Assembly: GCA_938036875.1 (NCBI GenBank)
Contig: CALHVX010000164.1
Span: 1-32,419, forward strand
Length of the DNA: 32,419 nucleotides
From: an uncultured Pseudomonadales bacterium
GTDB lineage: Bacteria > Pseudomonadota > Gammaproteobacteria > Pseudomonadales > Azotimanducaceae
Direction of reading: 5' to 3'
A model generated the notes under the pieces. That model was not told the origin of the DNA, ran no database searches, and saw nothing but the letters and a program-made list of their open reading frames with translations. Shown in pieces: positions 23,640 through 31,410 of the stretch (the first letter of the stretch is position 1; each line of letters begins with the position of its first letter). Both the position numbers and the translations under genes were made by a program.

Positions 23640-23786
23640 ATGTCTAATCTAGAAGCCAATCTCGACCCCAACGCTGAGCTAAACGCCTTAGCCGACAAAC
23701 GCATCATGAAACACATCACTTTTGTAGTGCTCGGCATGATGGGTGTCGCCGTTGCTATCGTCATTACCGCATCCAGCATCGCTTGA
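23640..23786 (+). CDS. 48-residue single-span membrane protein
   Basis: From ATG 23640 (AGGGA 5 bases before it) the product is 48 residues. A polar, acidic N-terminal half (MSNLEANLDPNAELNALADKR) is followed by one membrane helix, ITFVVLGMMGVAVAIVIT. The frame also opens at ATG 23589, but that gives an unlikely leader and no ribosome site. The stop TGA (23784-23786) ends one base before the ATG of the aldehyde dehydrogenase (23788), so translation of the two is probably coupled, which supports this being a real gene. Topology suggests N-terminus in the cytoplasm. I do not recognise a family. A transporter-accessory or membrane-anchor role is speculation. Confidence 0.6.
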   Translation: MSNLEANLDPNAELNALADKRIMKHITFVVLGMMGVAVAIVITASSIA

Positions 23787-23787
23787 T

Positions 23788-25176
23788 ATGTTAGTTGTAA
23801 CCAATCCGTTTGATGGTGCACCTGTTGGTGAGCTAGCAACCGCTGACAGCGCAAGCCTAGAGCGGTCACTAGCAACTGCACATAACTTGCACCAGCAACG
23901 AGCGGGTTGGTTACCTTTGCCTCAGCGTCTTGCCATTCTTGCTAAGTTGCAAGAGCTCATGCGCGGGATCAGCGATGAACTCGCCATGTTGATAGCCATA
24001 GAAGGGGGCAAGCCGCTAACGGATGCCCTGGTTGAGGTGGAGCGTGCGATCGATGGCGTTGGTTTGTGCATAGAGCACGCCAAAGCCGATGCCGGTGCGC
24101 GCATCCCGTTAGGTTCAAATCGTTTTTCAACCTCTCGACTGGCAATGACCAGCAAAGAACCCATTGGTGTGGTGGCGGCGGTTAGTGCGTTCAACCATCC
24201 ACTAAATCTTATTGTGCATCAGGTTGCACCCGCGGTAGCGGCCGGCTGCCCCGTCATTGTAAAGCCAGCAGCAGATACGCCGCTGAGCTGTGTGCGCTTT
24301 GTTGAATTGTTGCACGCGGCAGGATTGCCTCCCCAGTGGTGTCAGGTACTAATCACTGAAGACAATGCACTTGCAGAAGCGTTGGTGACCGATCCTAGGC
24401 TTAATTTTTTCAGCTTCATTGGTAGCGCTCGAGTGGGCTGGATGTTGCAGCGTAAGCTCGCATCTGGCGTCCGCTGTGCCTTAGAGCATGGTGGGGTTGC
24501 GCCGGTTATTTTGTGCCCTGATGCCAACCTCGACCTAGCAGTAACGGCCTTAACTAAAGGTGGCTACTACCATGCAGGCCAGGTTTGCGTGTCGGTGCAG
24601 CGAGTTTACGTCCCTAAAGCCTTGCGAAATGAGTTTGTTGAAAAATTTGCGGATGCCATTGCGGCACTGCATGTTGGCGATCCGAGCTTGGCAGCAACAC
24701 AAGTTGGGCCGCTCATTCGACCTCAAGAAGTCACGCGTGTCGACCAATGGGTATCACAAGCGATTGCCGATGGTGCTCAATGTTTGCAGGGTGGCCAAGC
24801 CTTGTCGGACCGGTCGTATGCCCCGACCTTGCTGTTGAACCCGCCTGCAAATAGCCAAGTTTCCACTCAAGAAATTTTTGGACCAGTGGTTTGTGTGTAC
24901 GATTACGAAGATGAAGCCCAGGCAATCACCAGTGCGAATAGCTTGCCTGTGGCTTTTCAAGCTGCGGTATTTAGCGAATCTATTGATAACGCCTTGCGCG
25001 TTAGCAGCGCATTGGTTGCCTCTGCCGTGATGATCAACGATCACACAGCGTTTCGTGATGATGTGATGCCGTTTGCCGGGCTGCGTGAGTCCGGCCTAGG
25101 CACTGGTGGTATTCCTTACACCTTAGAAGATATGCAAGTGAGCAAGATGGTGGTGATTAACTCACCTTCGATCTAG
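23788..25176 (+). CDS. NAD(P)-dependent aldehyde dehydrogenase
   Basis: A 462-residue enzyme of the ALDH superfamily, oxidising an aldehyde to an acid (or CoA ester in some members). Seen: NPF.GAPVGE at the start, EPIGVVAAVSAFNHPLNL, the catalytic Glu in ALEHGGVAPV, catalytic Cys in GQVCVSVQRV and EIFGPVVCVY, and the RESGLGTGG end. The SAFNHP and GQVCVSVQR patterns resemble the phosphonoacetaldehyde/sulfoacetaldehyde/aldehyde dehydrogenase branch often marked as non-CoA. ATG 23788 is preferred; an in-frame GTG at 23743 would overlap the small membrane protein. It is the last gene of the operon and ends 7 bases before the convergent OYE stop. The substrate would be an aldehyde released in the pathway; unknown. 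Confidence 0.9.
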   Translation: MLVVTNPFDGAPVGELATADSASLERSLATAHNLHQQRAGWLPLPQRLAILAKLQELMRGISDELAMLIAIEGGKPLTDALVEVERAIDGVGLCIEHAKADAGARIPLGSNRFSTSRLAMTSKEPIGVVAAVSAFNHPLNLIVHQVAPAVAAGCPVIVKPAADTPLSCVRFVELLHAAGLPPQWCQVLITEDNALAEALVTDPRLNFFSFIGSARVGWMLQRKLASGVRCALEHGGVAPVILCPDANLDLAVTALTKGGYYHAGQVCVSVQRVYVPKALRNEFVEKFADAIAALHVGDPSLAATQVGPLIRPQEVTRVDQWVSQAIADGAQCLQGGQALSDRSYAPTLLLNPPANSQVSTQEIFGPVVCVYDYEDEAQAITSANSLPVAFQAAVFSESIDNALRVSSALVASAVMINDHTAFRDDVMPFAGLRESGLGTGGIPYTLEDMQVSKMVVINSPSI

Positions 25177-25183
25177 GGTCGCT

Positions 25184-26260
25184 TTAACCTTCGACAAACC
25201 CCGGCCAGTTATCCATATAGGTAACAAAGGTATCGGATAAACCTTCGTCCTTAAGGTACTGGCTGGTGACAGGTAGACCTACGGGTACAAAGCTGTTGTC
25301 CTGGGCGTAACGTTCAGGAAAGTCGTGATGCAATATGGCCGCGCGCCCTAACATGATCCAATCGATGCCGGTTGCCAGTACCTTTTCTGCTTCTTGCGGC
25401 GTTCTAATCTTACCGGCCACACCCAAGCGGGTGTCCCCACGTTTTAACTCGGTGAAGAAATCGATTAGCGGGCGCCCCTTGTGCTCTTCTTCGGTGGGCT
25501 CCTTGAAAGAGTCCCACAGCGACATATCCAAAAAATCCAGTTGACCGCTTTGCATCAGACGTTCTGCCATGCTGGCGACTTCTGTGAGCTTCAAGCCAAA
25601 ACGTTCTGGTGAGAGTCGTATCCCTAGCATGAAATTGCTGTCACAGCGGGCGCGAATGCCTTCGATGATCTCGAACACAATGCGCCATCGATTCTCTGCG
25701 CTGCCGCCATACTCATCCGTGCGTTGATTGGTTTCCTCTGAGCAGAATTGGCACAGGATGTATCCGTGCGCGCCGTGTAGCTCAACCCCTTCAAAACCCG
25801 CTTTTTCAGCTCGCTCAGCGCCTTTGATGAAGTCCTCAACTAGGTCTTTGACCTCCGCTGTGGTCAACGCTCTGGCGCCGGTTTCAGAATCTGCAGAAGG
25901 GCAGACGGGGGCTTCACCAATAAGGTCTGCAGGTGAGCGCATCCCAGCGTGGTGGAGTTGCACAATGCTGACACTGCCTTCGCTTTTAATCTTGGTGGCA
26001 AGACGTGCTAAACCCTCATGATGGTGATCGGACCAGATGCCCAATTGCCCAGGAAAGCCCTGGCCGTTGGCTTGCACATGCGCAGCGCAAGTCATGGTTA
26101 ACCCGAAACCGCCTTTGGCTCTTAGCGTGAGCCAGTGATACTCATCATCGGACAGAACCCCATCTTCGTGGCTTTGGCAGTTAGTGAGTGGCGCCAACAT
26201 GAAGCGGTTCTTCATATCGGGGCCTCGAGTAAAGCTCAATGGGTCCAGCAACGACGGCAT
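25184..26260 (-). CDS. NADH:flavin oxidoreductase of the old yellow enzyme family
   Basis: A 358-residue FMN-binding TIM-barrel enzyme that reduces activated C=C bonds of enones and related compounds. Early block KNRFMLAPLTNC, then the substrate-binding pair in ELHGAHGYILCQF (two His), the signature TDEYGGS.ENRWRI, and the phosphate site GKIRTP and GIDWIMLGRAAI. The second and third positions after GYI are Cys-Gln with another Cys close by (CQFCSEE), where Ser or Leu is more usual. It starts at ATG 26260 with GAGGA 6 bases upstream. It follows the TauD-like gene on the same strand, 67 bases apart, so the two may form an operon. Substrate unknown. Confidence 0.9.
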   Translation of the reverse strand: MPSLLDPLSFTRGPDMKNRFMLAPLTNCQSHEDGVLSDDEYHWLTLRAKGGFGLTMTCAAHVQANGQGFPGQLGIWSDHHHEGLARLATKIKSEGSVSIVQLHHAGMRSPADLIGEAPVCPSADSETGARALTTAEVKDLVEDFIKGAERAEKAGFEGVELHGAHGYILCQFCSEETNQRTDEYGGSAENRWRIVFEIIEGIRARCDSNFMLGIRLSPERFGLKLTEVASMAERLMQSGQLDFLDMSLWDSFKEPTEEEHKGRPLIDFFTELKRGDTRLGVAGKIRTPQEAEKVLATGIDWIMLGRAAILHHDFPERYAQDNSFVPVGLPVTSQYLKDEGLSDTFVTYMDNWPGFVEG

Positions 26261-26327
26261 AGGGTTTCCTCAGGGTAAAACCGGTCAGTCTACTAGCAAC
26301 TAGACCTGGTGCAACTCATGGTGGCAC

Positions 26328-27230
26328 TTAAAGAGCGGTTGCTCTTGGGTCTGGTAGGGTGGGAGCGATCTCTGAAGCGGGGTCGCCAGCGATGCGAGTG
26401 CCGCGCAATACCCGGGGGTAGTTGGTGTCATAGGGGCGGGCTCTATGCATCAGGCAGCGATTGTCCCAAACAACGGTGTCCCCAACTTGCCAGCGATGGG
26501 TGTATACCCTGGGTGATTGGCAGGCTCGCGCCAGCAAATCTTCCAACAGCTCCTTAGATGCTTGGGCATCCATGCCTGGAATGCCGTAAGCGTGTCGACC
26601 AGTGTAGATGGACTTTCGATTGGTCTCGGGGTGGGTCTTGATCAAGGGACGTAATGGTGCCCCTTTGTCGTGCAGGCCGTAGCCGTTGTCCGTGGCGTGG
26701 TGGTAGCCCGCTTGCTCCTGCGAGTAGTACAGCGAGTGGAAAGCGGATAGCGTTTCGAGTTGCTGCTGTTGGGCTGGTGCCAGTGCATCCCAAGCGGCGC
26801 GCATGTCGGCAAACTCGGTCTCACCGTCAGCCGGAGGCAGGACCTCAGCTGACAGCATGGCAACCTTAGAAGCTAGCGGCATATAGGTGCTATCGGTATG
26901 CCAACCCTCGTTGCCGCGCAAAATCTGAAATTGGTACTCGTCGGGCTTGGCGACAGATCCATCCGCTTTGCGATTGGAGATGGGCACGCTGGCGCCGCGT
27001 TGTTTTGGCGACAGCTTCTCCGGTTGCCCAAAACGCCGGGCAAAATCCCCTTGCTCCTGCTCGGTGAGGTGCTGCTCAGGGAAGACCAGCACGCCGTAGG
27101 TGAGAAACGCAGCGTAGAGCTCTGCCCAAGATTGTGCATCTAGGTTGGCGAGCTCAATGTTGGTAACAACGGCGCCTAAAGTGGCATCAACAGGCTCGAT
27201 AGTCATTGTTTTCGTTTTGGTAGCGGTCAT
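26328..27230 (-). CDS. TauD/TfdA-family alpha-ketoglutarate-dependent dioxygenase
   Basis: A 300-residue Fe(II)/2-oxoglutarate oxygenase. The facial triad is visible: H111-x-D113 in GWHTDSTY and H262 in CLMHRARP, with the 2-oxoglutarate-binding Arg a little later in RVLRGTRIAG. The family hydroxylates sulfonates, phenoxy acids, gamma-butyrobetaine and other small acids, and the hydroxylated product often breaks down. The length and HTD spacing are normal. The gene starts at ATG 27230 with GAGGA about 9 bases before it and is divergent from the ThDP enzyme. A gamma-butyrobetaine-type hydroxylase would make carnitine, which would suit the carnitine-type operon nearby. I see no specific marker for that and rate it as a guess. 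Confidence 0.88.
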   Translation of the reverse strand: MTATKTKTMTIEPVDATLGAVVTNIELANLDAQSWAELYAAFLTYGVLVFPEQHLTEQEQGDFARRFGQPEKLSPKQRGASVPISNRKADGSVAKPDEYQFQILRGNEGWHTDSTYMPLASKVAMLSAEVLPPADGETEFADMRAAWDALAPAQQQQLETLSAFHSLYYSQEQAGYHHATDNGYGLHDKGAPLRPLIKTHPETNRKSIYTGRHAYGIPGMDAQASKELLEDLLARACQSPRVYTHRWQVGDTVVWDNRCLMHRARPYDTNYPRVLRGTRIAGDPASEIAPTLPDPRATAL

Positions 27231-27361
27231 CGATCAGATTCCTCGCGTTGCATGCCCCCAGTTAGCTAGTGTCCATTGGTGCCAAACTAGAGCTAAAACT
27301 GGGTATAGTCTGGGTTCTTTGTGCCAGAAATCACTGGTGTAAGCAAATTGGGGGAAGTTAG

Positions 27362-29020
27362 ATGAGCAATGCAGATTTGATTGTTGAGATCTTGGAGCGG
27401 GAAGGGGTTGAGGTGCTGTTTGGTTTTCCGAATAACCGTTTGTTCAACTCAGCAGCCTCCCACAGCATACGCCCACTTATTGCTCGCACTGAACGTGTAG
27501 CGATCAATATGGCGGATGCCTACACCCGGATGCACAACGGTCAAAAAATTGGGGTGGTTGCGGTTCAAGACGGCCCTGGCATCGAAGCTAGCTTTCCGGC
27601 AGTTGCGCAAGCCTATGGCGACAATACGCCCTTGCTGATGTTGCCGGGGGCACATGCACCGGCAATGCAAAACTACGACCCTCAGTTCATCGCTTCGCGT
27701 TCGTTTCGCGATATCACCAAGATGGCTGGACTCATCAACGATGCTAAAACCATCCCGCGTCGATTTGAGATGGCATTTGCCGCGTTGAAAAACGGTAAAG
27801 GCGGGCCGGTATTGTTAGAAACGGCTGCCAACTTACTTTGGGGCAAGTATCCCAACGACACCCCAGAACCCTACACTCCACCGAGTGCGCACCGCTCGAT
27901 GGCAGACCCTGCGGATGTGCAGCAAGTCCTTGAGCAATTGCTTGCCGCCAAGCGTCCTGTGCTGGTGGCCGGGCATGGCGTTTTGTACGCACAAGCTTGG
28001 TCAGAGTTGCGCGAGCTAGCGGAGCTGCTCCAGATACCGGTGACCACTACGCTGCTTGGCAAGAGCGCTTTCCCTGAAGATCATGAGCTATCGTTGGGGA
28101 CCTCTGGGCGTACGATCACCAAAGCTGCCGGGCACTTTGCTAACGAATCAGACTTTGTCTTAGGGGTCGGCACCAGCTTCACCATCAATGACTTTACAGC
28201 ACGTATGCCCAAAGATGCGGTGTTAGGTCAGATAACGAATGCGCCAGCAGATGTGGCTAAATGTCGACCAGTGAGCTGCGCGGCGATAGGGGATGCCAAG
28301 CTCGTGTTGCAGCAGCTGCTTGATGCGGCTCGTGCTGCACTTGGGAATGCTGGCCGGGCTGCAGCCACCGATACGGTTGCCGACATTGCGCAGCTGAAGA
28401 AAGAATTTTTTGATGAGTGGTCTGAACGCTTGCTCTGTGATGATGCCGGTCCAATTTCTCCCTATCGAGTCATCCATGAGATGAACACCTTGTTTGATAA
28501 GTCGAAAACAGTGATAACCCATGATGCGGGTAACCCGCGAGATCAGTTGGTGCCGTTCTATGAGGCATTAACGCCACGCGGATACTTAGGTTGGGGTAAG
28601 TCTACCCACCTAGGTTCTTCATTGGGTATCGCCATGGGTGCCAAGCTGGCAAAGCCTGATTGGTTGTCAGTCAATTTTATCGGTGATGCTGGCTTTGGGC
28701 AGACGGCTAATGATTTTGAAACGGCCGTGCGGCTTAAGCTTCCCATCATGACGGTATTGGTGAACAACAGTGTGATGGGTGGTTACACCGCTTATATGCC
28801 AGATGCGGTAGAACGTTACCAAGCGAGCACCTTGGGCGGTGATTACACGGCCATGGCCAAAGCGATGGGTGGTTATGCAGAACGTGTCGAGCAAGCCAGC
28901 GATGTGCGCGCCGCCTTGGCGCGTGGTATCGAGAAGACGCAGCAGGGCGAAGCGGTGTTGCTGGAATTCATAACCCGGGAAGAGCCGGTGTTAGCCATGG
29001 CTAACAAGTGGGGCATGTAG
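27362..29020 (+). CDS. Thiamine-diphosphate-dependent enzyme, acetolactate synthase-like
   Basis: A 552-residue protein with the three domains of the ALS/benzoylformate decarboxylase family. The catalytic Glu is E44 in ARTERVAINMADAYTR. The ThDP motif begins at G441-D442 (GDAGF) and ends at N468-N469. The N-terminal loop GFPNNRLFNSA replaces the usual G-x-P-G-G; such GFPNN- or GxPGN-type loops, with the RTER.A motif and GPG.E.SFPAVAQAY, mark an uncharacterised ThDP branch rather than true acetolactate synthase. ATG 27362 has GGGGAAG before it. It is divergent from the TauD-like gene and converges on the acyl-CoA dehydrogenase. The reaction (decarboxylation, carboligation or 1,3-diketone cleavage) is undefined. 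Confidence 0.85.
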   Translation: MSNADLIVEILEREGVEVLFGFPNNRLFNSAASHSIRPLIARTERVAINMADAYTRMHNGQKIGVVAVQDGPGIEASFPAVAQAYGDNTPLLMLPGAHAPAMQNYDPQFIASRSFRDITKMAGLINDAKTIPRRFEMAFAALKNGKGGPVLLETAANLLWGKYPNDTPEPYTPPSAHRSMADPADVQQVLEQLLAAKRPVLVAGHGVLYAQAWSELRELAELLQIPVTTTLLGKSAFPEDHELSLGTSGRTITKAAGHFANESDFVLGVGTSFTINDFTARMPKDAVLGQITNAPADVAKCRPVSCAAIGDAKLVLQQLLDAARAALGNAGRAAATDTVADIAQLKKEFFDEWSERLLCDDAGPISPYRVIHEMNTLFDKSKTVITHDAGNPRDQLVPFYEALTPRGYLGWGKSTHLGSSLGIAMGAKLAKPDWLSVNFIGDAGFGQTANDFETAVRLKLPIMTVLVNNSVMGGYTAYMPDAVERYQASTLGGDYTAMAKAMGGYAERVEQASDVRAALARGIEKTQQGEAVLLEFITREEPVLAMANKWGM

Positions 29021-29050
29021 CCTCACTTCATCAGTTTTGACTTGTGCCAA

Positions 29051-30160
29051 CTAGTGCGCAAACAGCGCACGGCTAAGCACCACGTTTTGGATCTCGGTGG
29101 TGCCATCAATGTATTGGGCAATTTTTGCGGCTGCGTAGTGCCTGGCTAGCGGTGTCTCTTGGCGTAAGCCGTTGGCGCCCAGTGCTTGCATACATTGGGC
29201 AACCCCGCTGAGAAGTTGTCTTGTCGCAAACTTCTTGGCGTGTGCTGCAGCAAGGGTTGCCGGTTGCTCGGCATCTAACAGCTCGCAAGCCTGATACGCC
29301 ATCAGCCGCATCCCATGTAAATCTGTCGCAACGTCCGCAAGCTGCCATTGCATACCCTGCATGTCGGCAAGCCGAGCGCCAAACAATTGGTGGGTTTTAC
29401 AGTGCGCTATAGCTAGCTCCAGGCTCGCATCCAAGATACCGCAGCTCATCGCTGCAACCACCGCGCGTGCTAGATCGATACCCGACAGCGCCGCTTTGAA
29501 GCCTGCGCCAGGGGGCGCCAACATCGCTTCAGCGGGAACCTCGCACTGCTCGAAGTCGAAGCTACCGGTTCCCATGCTATGGCCGCCCAGCAGGGAGTAG
29601 GGCGCGTTGCGAACAACGCCAGGTGTGTCGGCAGGTACTAAAAATGCGGCGATACCCCGAGCCCCAGCCCCAGGATCGGTTTGTGCATAGACGCTGAGCA
29701 GGTCTGCATGTTGGGCATTAGTGACCCAAGCTTTGGCGCCATTGATCAGCCAGCCATTGGCGGTTTGTGTTGCTGTGGTTTTGAGAGCCGCTGCATCGGA
29801 ACCGCCGCCGGGTTCGGTGAGCAAAAATGCGCCCAACATTTCCATGTTAGTGAGTTTGGGTAGGTAGGTTTGTTGGAGGTGGGGTGAACCGACAGTGGCC
29901 ACCGCATTCATTAAGTTGTTGTGTACCACTAGGGCAAAGGCAAACCCTAGATCGGCGGCGGCGAGGGTTTCTGCAATTTTGGCAAGATTGGTCTTGCTTA
30001 ATCCTTGGCCACCTAAGCTGGTGGGTACGAGCAACCCGGTAAGCTCGGTTGCGGCACGCAATGTATCCAGCGGCTGGGATCGATCCTGTTCCCACTGTTG
30101 TGCGTGGGGGGCAACTTGTTCTCGAGCAAAGCGTTGGGCGATGGCCAGTGCGTCAGCCAT
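29051..30160 (-). CDS. Acyl-CoA dehydrogenase with Asp in place of the usual catalytic Glu
   Basis: A 369-residue FAD enzyme of normal fold. Seen: LLTEPGGGSD (substrate/FAD loop), WVTNAQ and the late KIAQYIDGTTEIQ. In most members the catalytic base is the Glu of the YEGT motif; here the position is Asp352 (YIDGT). The alternative base position used by isovaleryl-CoA dehydrogenase (the E of DLER) is Ala231 (DLAR), so no Glu replaces it. The protein may therefore act on an atypical CoA ester. The ATG (30160) overlaps the end of the upstream Rieske gene by eight bases (ATGGCTGA), so the pair is translationally coupled. No ETF or ligase gene is adjacent. Confidence 0.9.
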   Translation of the reverse strand: MADALAIAQRFAREQVAPHAQQWEQDRSQPLDTLRAATELTGLLVPTSLGGQGLSKTNLAKIAETLAAADLGFAFALVVHNNLMNAVATVGSPHLQQTYLPKLTNMEMLGAFLLTEPGGGSDAAALKTTATQTANGWLINGAKAWVTNAQHADLLSVYAQTDPGAGARGIAAFLVPADTPGVVRNAPYSLLGGHSMGTGSFDFEQCEVPAEAMLAPPGAGFKAALSGIDLARAVVAAMSCGILDASLELAIAHCKTHQLFGARLADMQGMQWQLADVATDLHGMRLMAYQACELLDAEQPATLAAAHAKKFATRQLLSGVAQCMQALGANGLRQETPLARHYAAAKIAQYIDGTTEIQNVVLSRALFAH

Positions 30161-31340
30161 GGTTTAAGCCTTTGCTAAAGAGTGTATTGAGCTGCTCGGA
30201 TTGGGTTTCTAGCAAGGCGTCTAACCATTGATGGAACAGTTGGCCCCCACCTTCGTTGCGACCGAAGTAAGAGTATTCTTTCGCCCCTGTTGCCAAAGCG
30301 TTCTGCACGTTGAATCCGGTGAAGTAATCTTCGTTGGCAACCACGTGTTGCATCAAAGCCATATATTCTTTTAGCGCGGTAGGGTCGACATCTTTGGGAT
30401 CACCAAAGCTGAGAAAGTTCTGGGTGGTAACCGAGGTGCCCGGTGTTGCCCCTGGGTAAAGCTGTGACACCATGTAAAAACCGCCTCGGTGCGCACCACC
30501 GGCGATAGAGATGTTTGGGAAGATGGTCCACACGCCTTGTGCCATTTGCGCTTCGGTCCATTCTTCTTCAGCGATAGTGGCCAGCTCGCTAAAGTTTTTT
30601 GGTGAGACCACACGCACATGCGGGCCCCAAGCGAAGTAATCGGGTTGGTGCGATAGATCTGTACCGATGGTGTCTTTATGCAAAATAGGTAGGTGATAAA
30701 AATCCCGGTAACCATCGTAGGCCACCTTCCAGTTTGGCCCGGCTACCTCTTGGCGGCCCACAACTTGGGTTTCTGCAAGACCTAGGTGTTGCAGCATGGC
30801 ATCGTAGCCGTTGAGAAAAGTATCGATGTCCACATCGCTGTCGGGGTCTAAGGTGACCCAAACGAGACCGGCTCGTTCACTACAGGGTAGCTCAGTGAGG
30901 CCGAGGCAGCTTTTGTCGACCTCGCCGAAGTTAGGCTCATCTAAGATGTTGATCAAATCGCCGCGCAAGCTGTAGTTCCACGCGTGGTAGTTACAGCGAA
31001 AACTCTTTGCTGAGCCGCTGCCTTCGGCAACAACGTAGTTACCTCGATGGCTGCACATGTTAACGAAGGCGTGCATCACGCCGTCGTCAGAGCGAACCAT
31101 AATGATGGGGACGTCGGCGATCTTGGTAGCTCGATAGGCGCCGGTGCTAGCAAATTCGGTAGAGAAGCCTAGAGCCAGAGGTAGGCGTTTGAAGACCTGA
31201 TTGATCTCTTGCTGCCACCGCTGTGAATCAACGTAGTTGGCGGTGGGTACCTTGAGGACATCCGGTGCAAGATCGATACGGTTGTTGCTTAAGTTGTCCA
31301 CCTCATGGCGGGCCATTTGCTGGAGTTGATCTGGTTTCAT
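30153..31340 (-). CDS. Rieske non-heme iron oxygenase, alpha subunit
   Basis: A 395-residue protein. The Rieske 2Fe-2S ligands are C96-x-H98 and C116-x2-H119 (CSHRGN and CNYHAW). The mononuclear iron site follows: D213-x2-H216-x4-H221 in RDFYHLPILH, with the third ligand likely the Asp in ANEDYF. The bridging residue is the usual Asp, so it does not resemble the Glu-type carnitine oxygenase CntA. Such enzymes hydroxylate or demethylate aromatic or other substrates with electrons from a ferredoxin and a reductase; neither gene, nor a beta subunit, is adjacent. It starts at ATG 31340 and overlaps the acyl-CoA dehydrogenase gene by 8 bases. Substrate unknown. Confidence 0.9.
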   Translation of the reverse strand: MKPDQLQQMARHEVDNLSNNRIDLAPDVLKVPTANYVDSQRWQQEINQVFKRLPLALGFSTEFASTGAYRATKIADVPIIMVRSDDGVMHAFVNMCSHRGNYVVAEGSGSAKSFRCNYHAWNYSLRGDLINILDEPNFGEVDKSCLGLTELPCSERAGLVWVTLDPDSDVDIDTFLNGYDAMLQHLGLAETQVVGRQEVAGPNWKVAYDGYRDFYHLPILHKDTIGTDLSHQPDYFAWGPHVRVVSPKNFSELATIAEEEWTEAQMAQGVWTIFPNISIAGGAHRGGFYMVSQLYPGATPGTSVTTQNFLSFGDPKDVDPTALKEYMALMQHVVANEDYFTGFNVQNALATGAKEYSYFGRNEGGGQLFHQWLDALLETQSEQLNTLFSKGLNHG

Positions 31341-31410
31341 AAGCTGGTCTGGGCTCCGTGATTCCGATAGACATAGGGTACACTAGCTGGACTAATTTGG
31401 AGGGGTGCAA

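Noticed and set aside
23453-23647. 64-residue frame with a CCCYLV stretch overlapping the two small membrane ORFs
   Set aside because: Cysteine-rich, no clear ribosome site, out of frame with the better hydrophobic candidates, and it runs past the start of the next gene.
27304-27309. TATAGT as a -10 element for the ThDP gene
   Set aside because: A good hexamer but no matching -35 element at 16-18 bases; not enough to call a promoter.
29054-29070. GTGCGC/GCGCAC hairpin in the last codons of the acyl-CoA dehydrogenase gene
   Set aside because: Six-bp stem within coding sequence and no T tract; may be chance.
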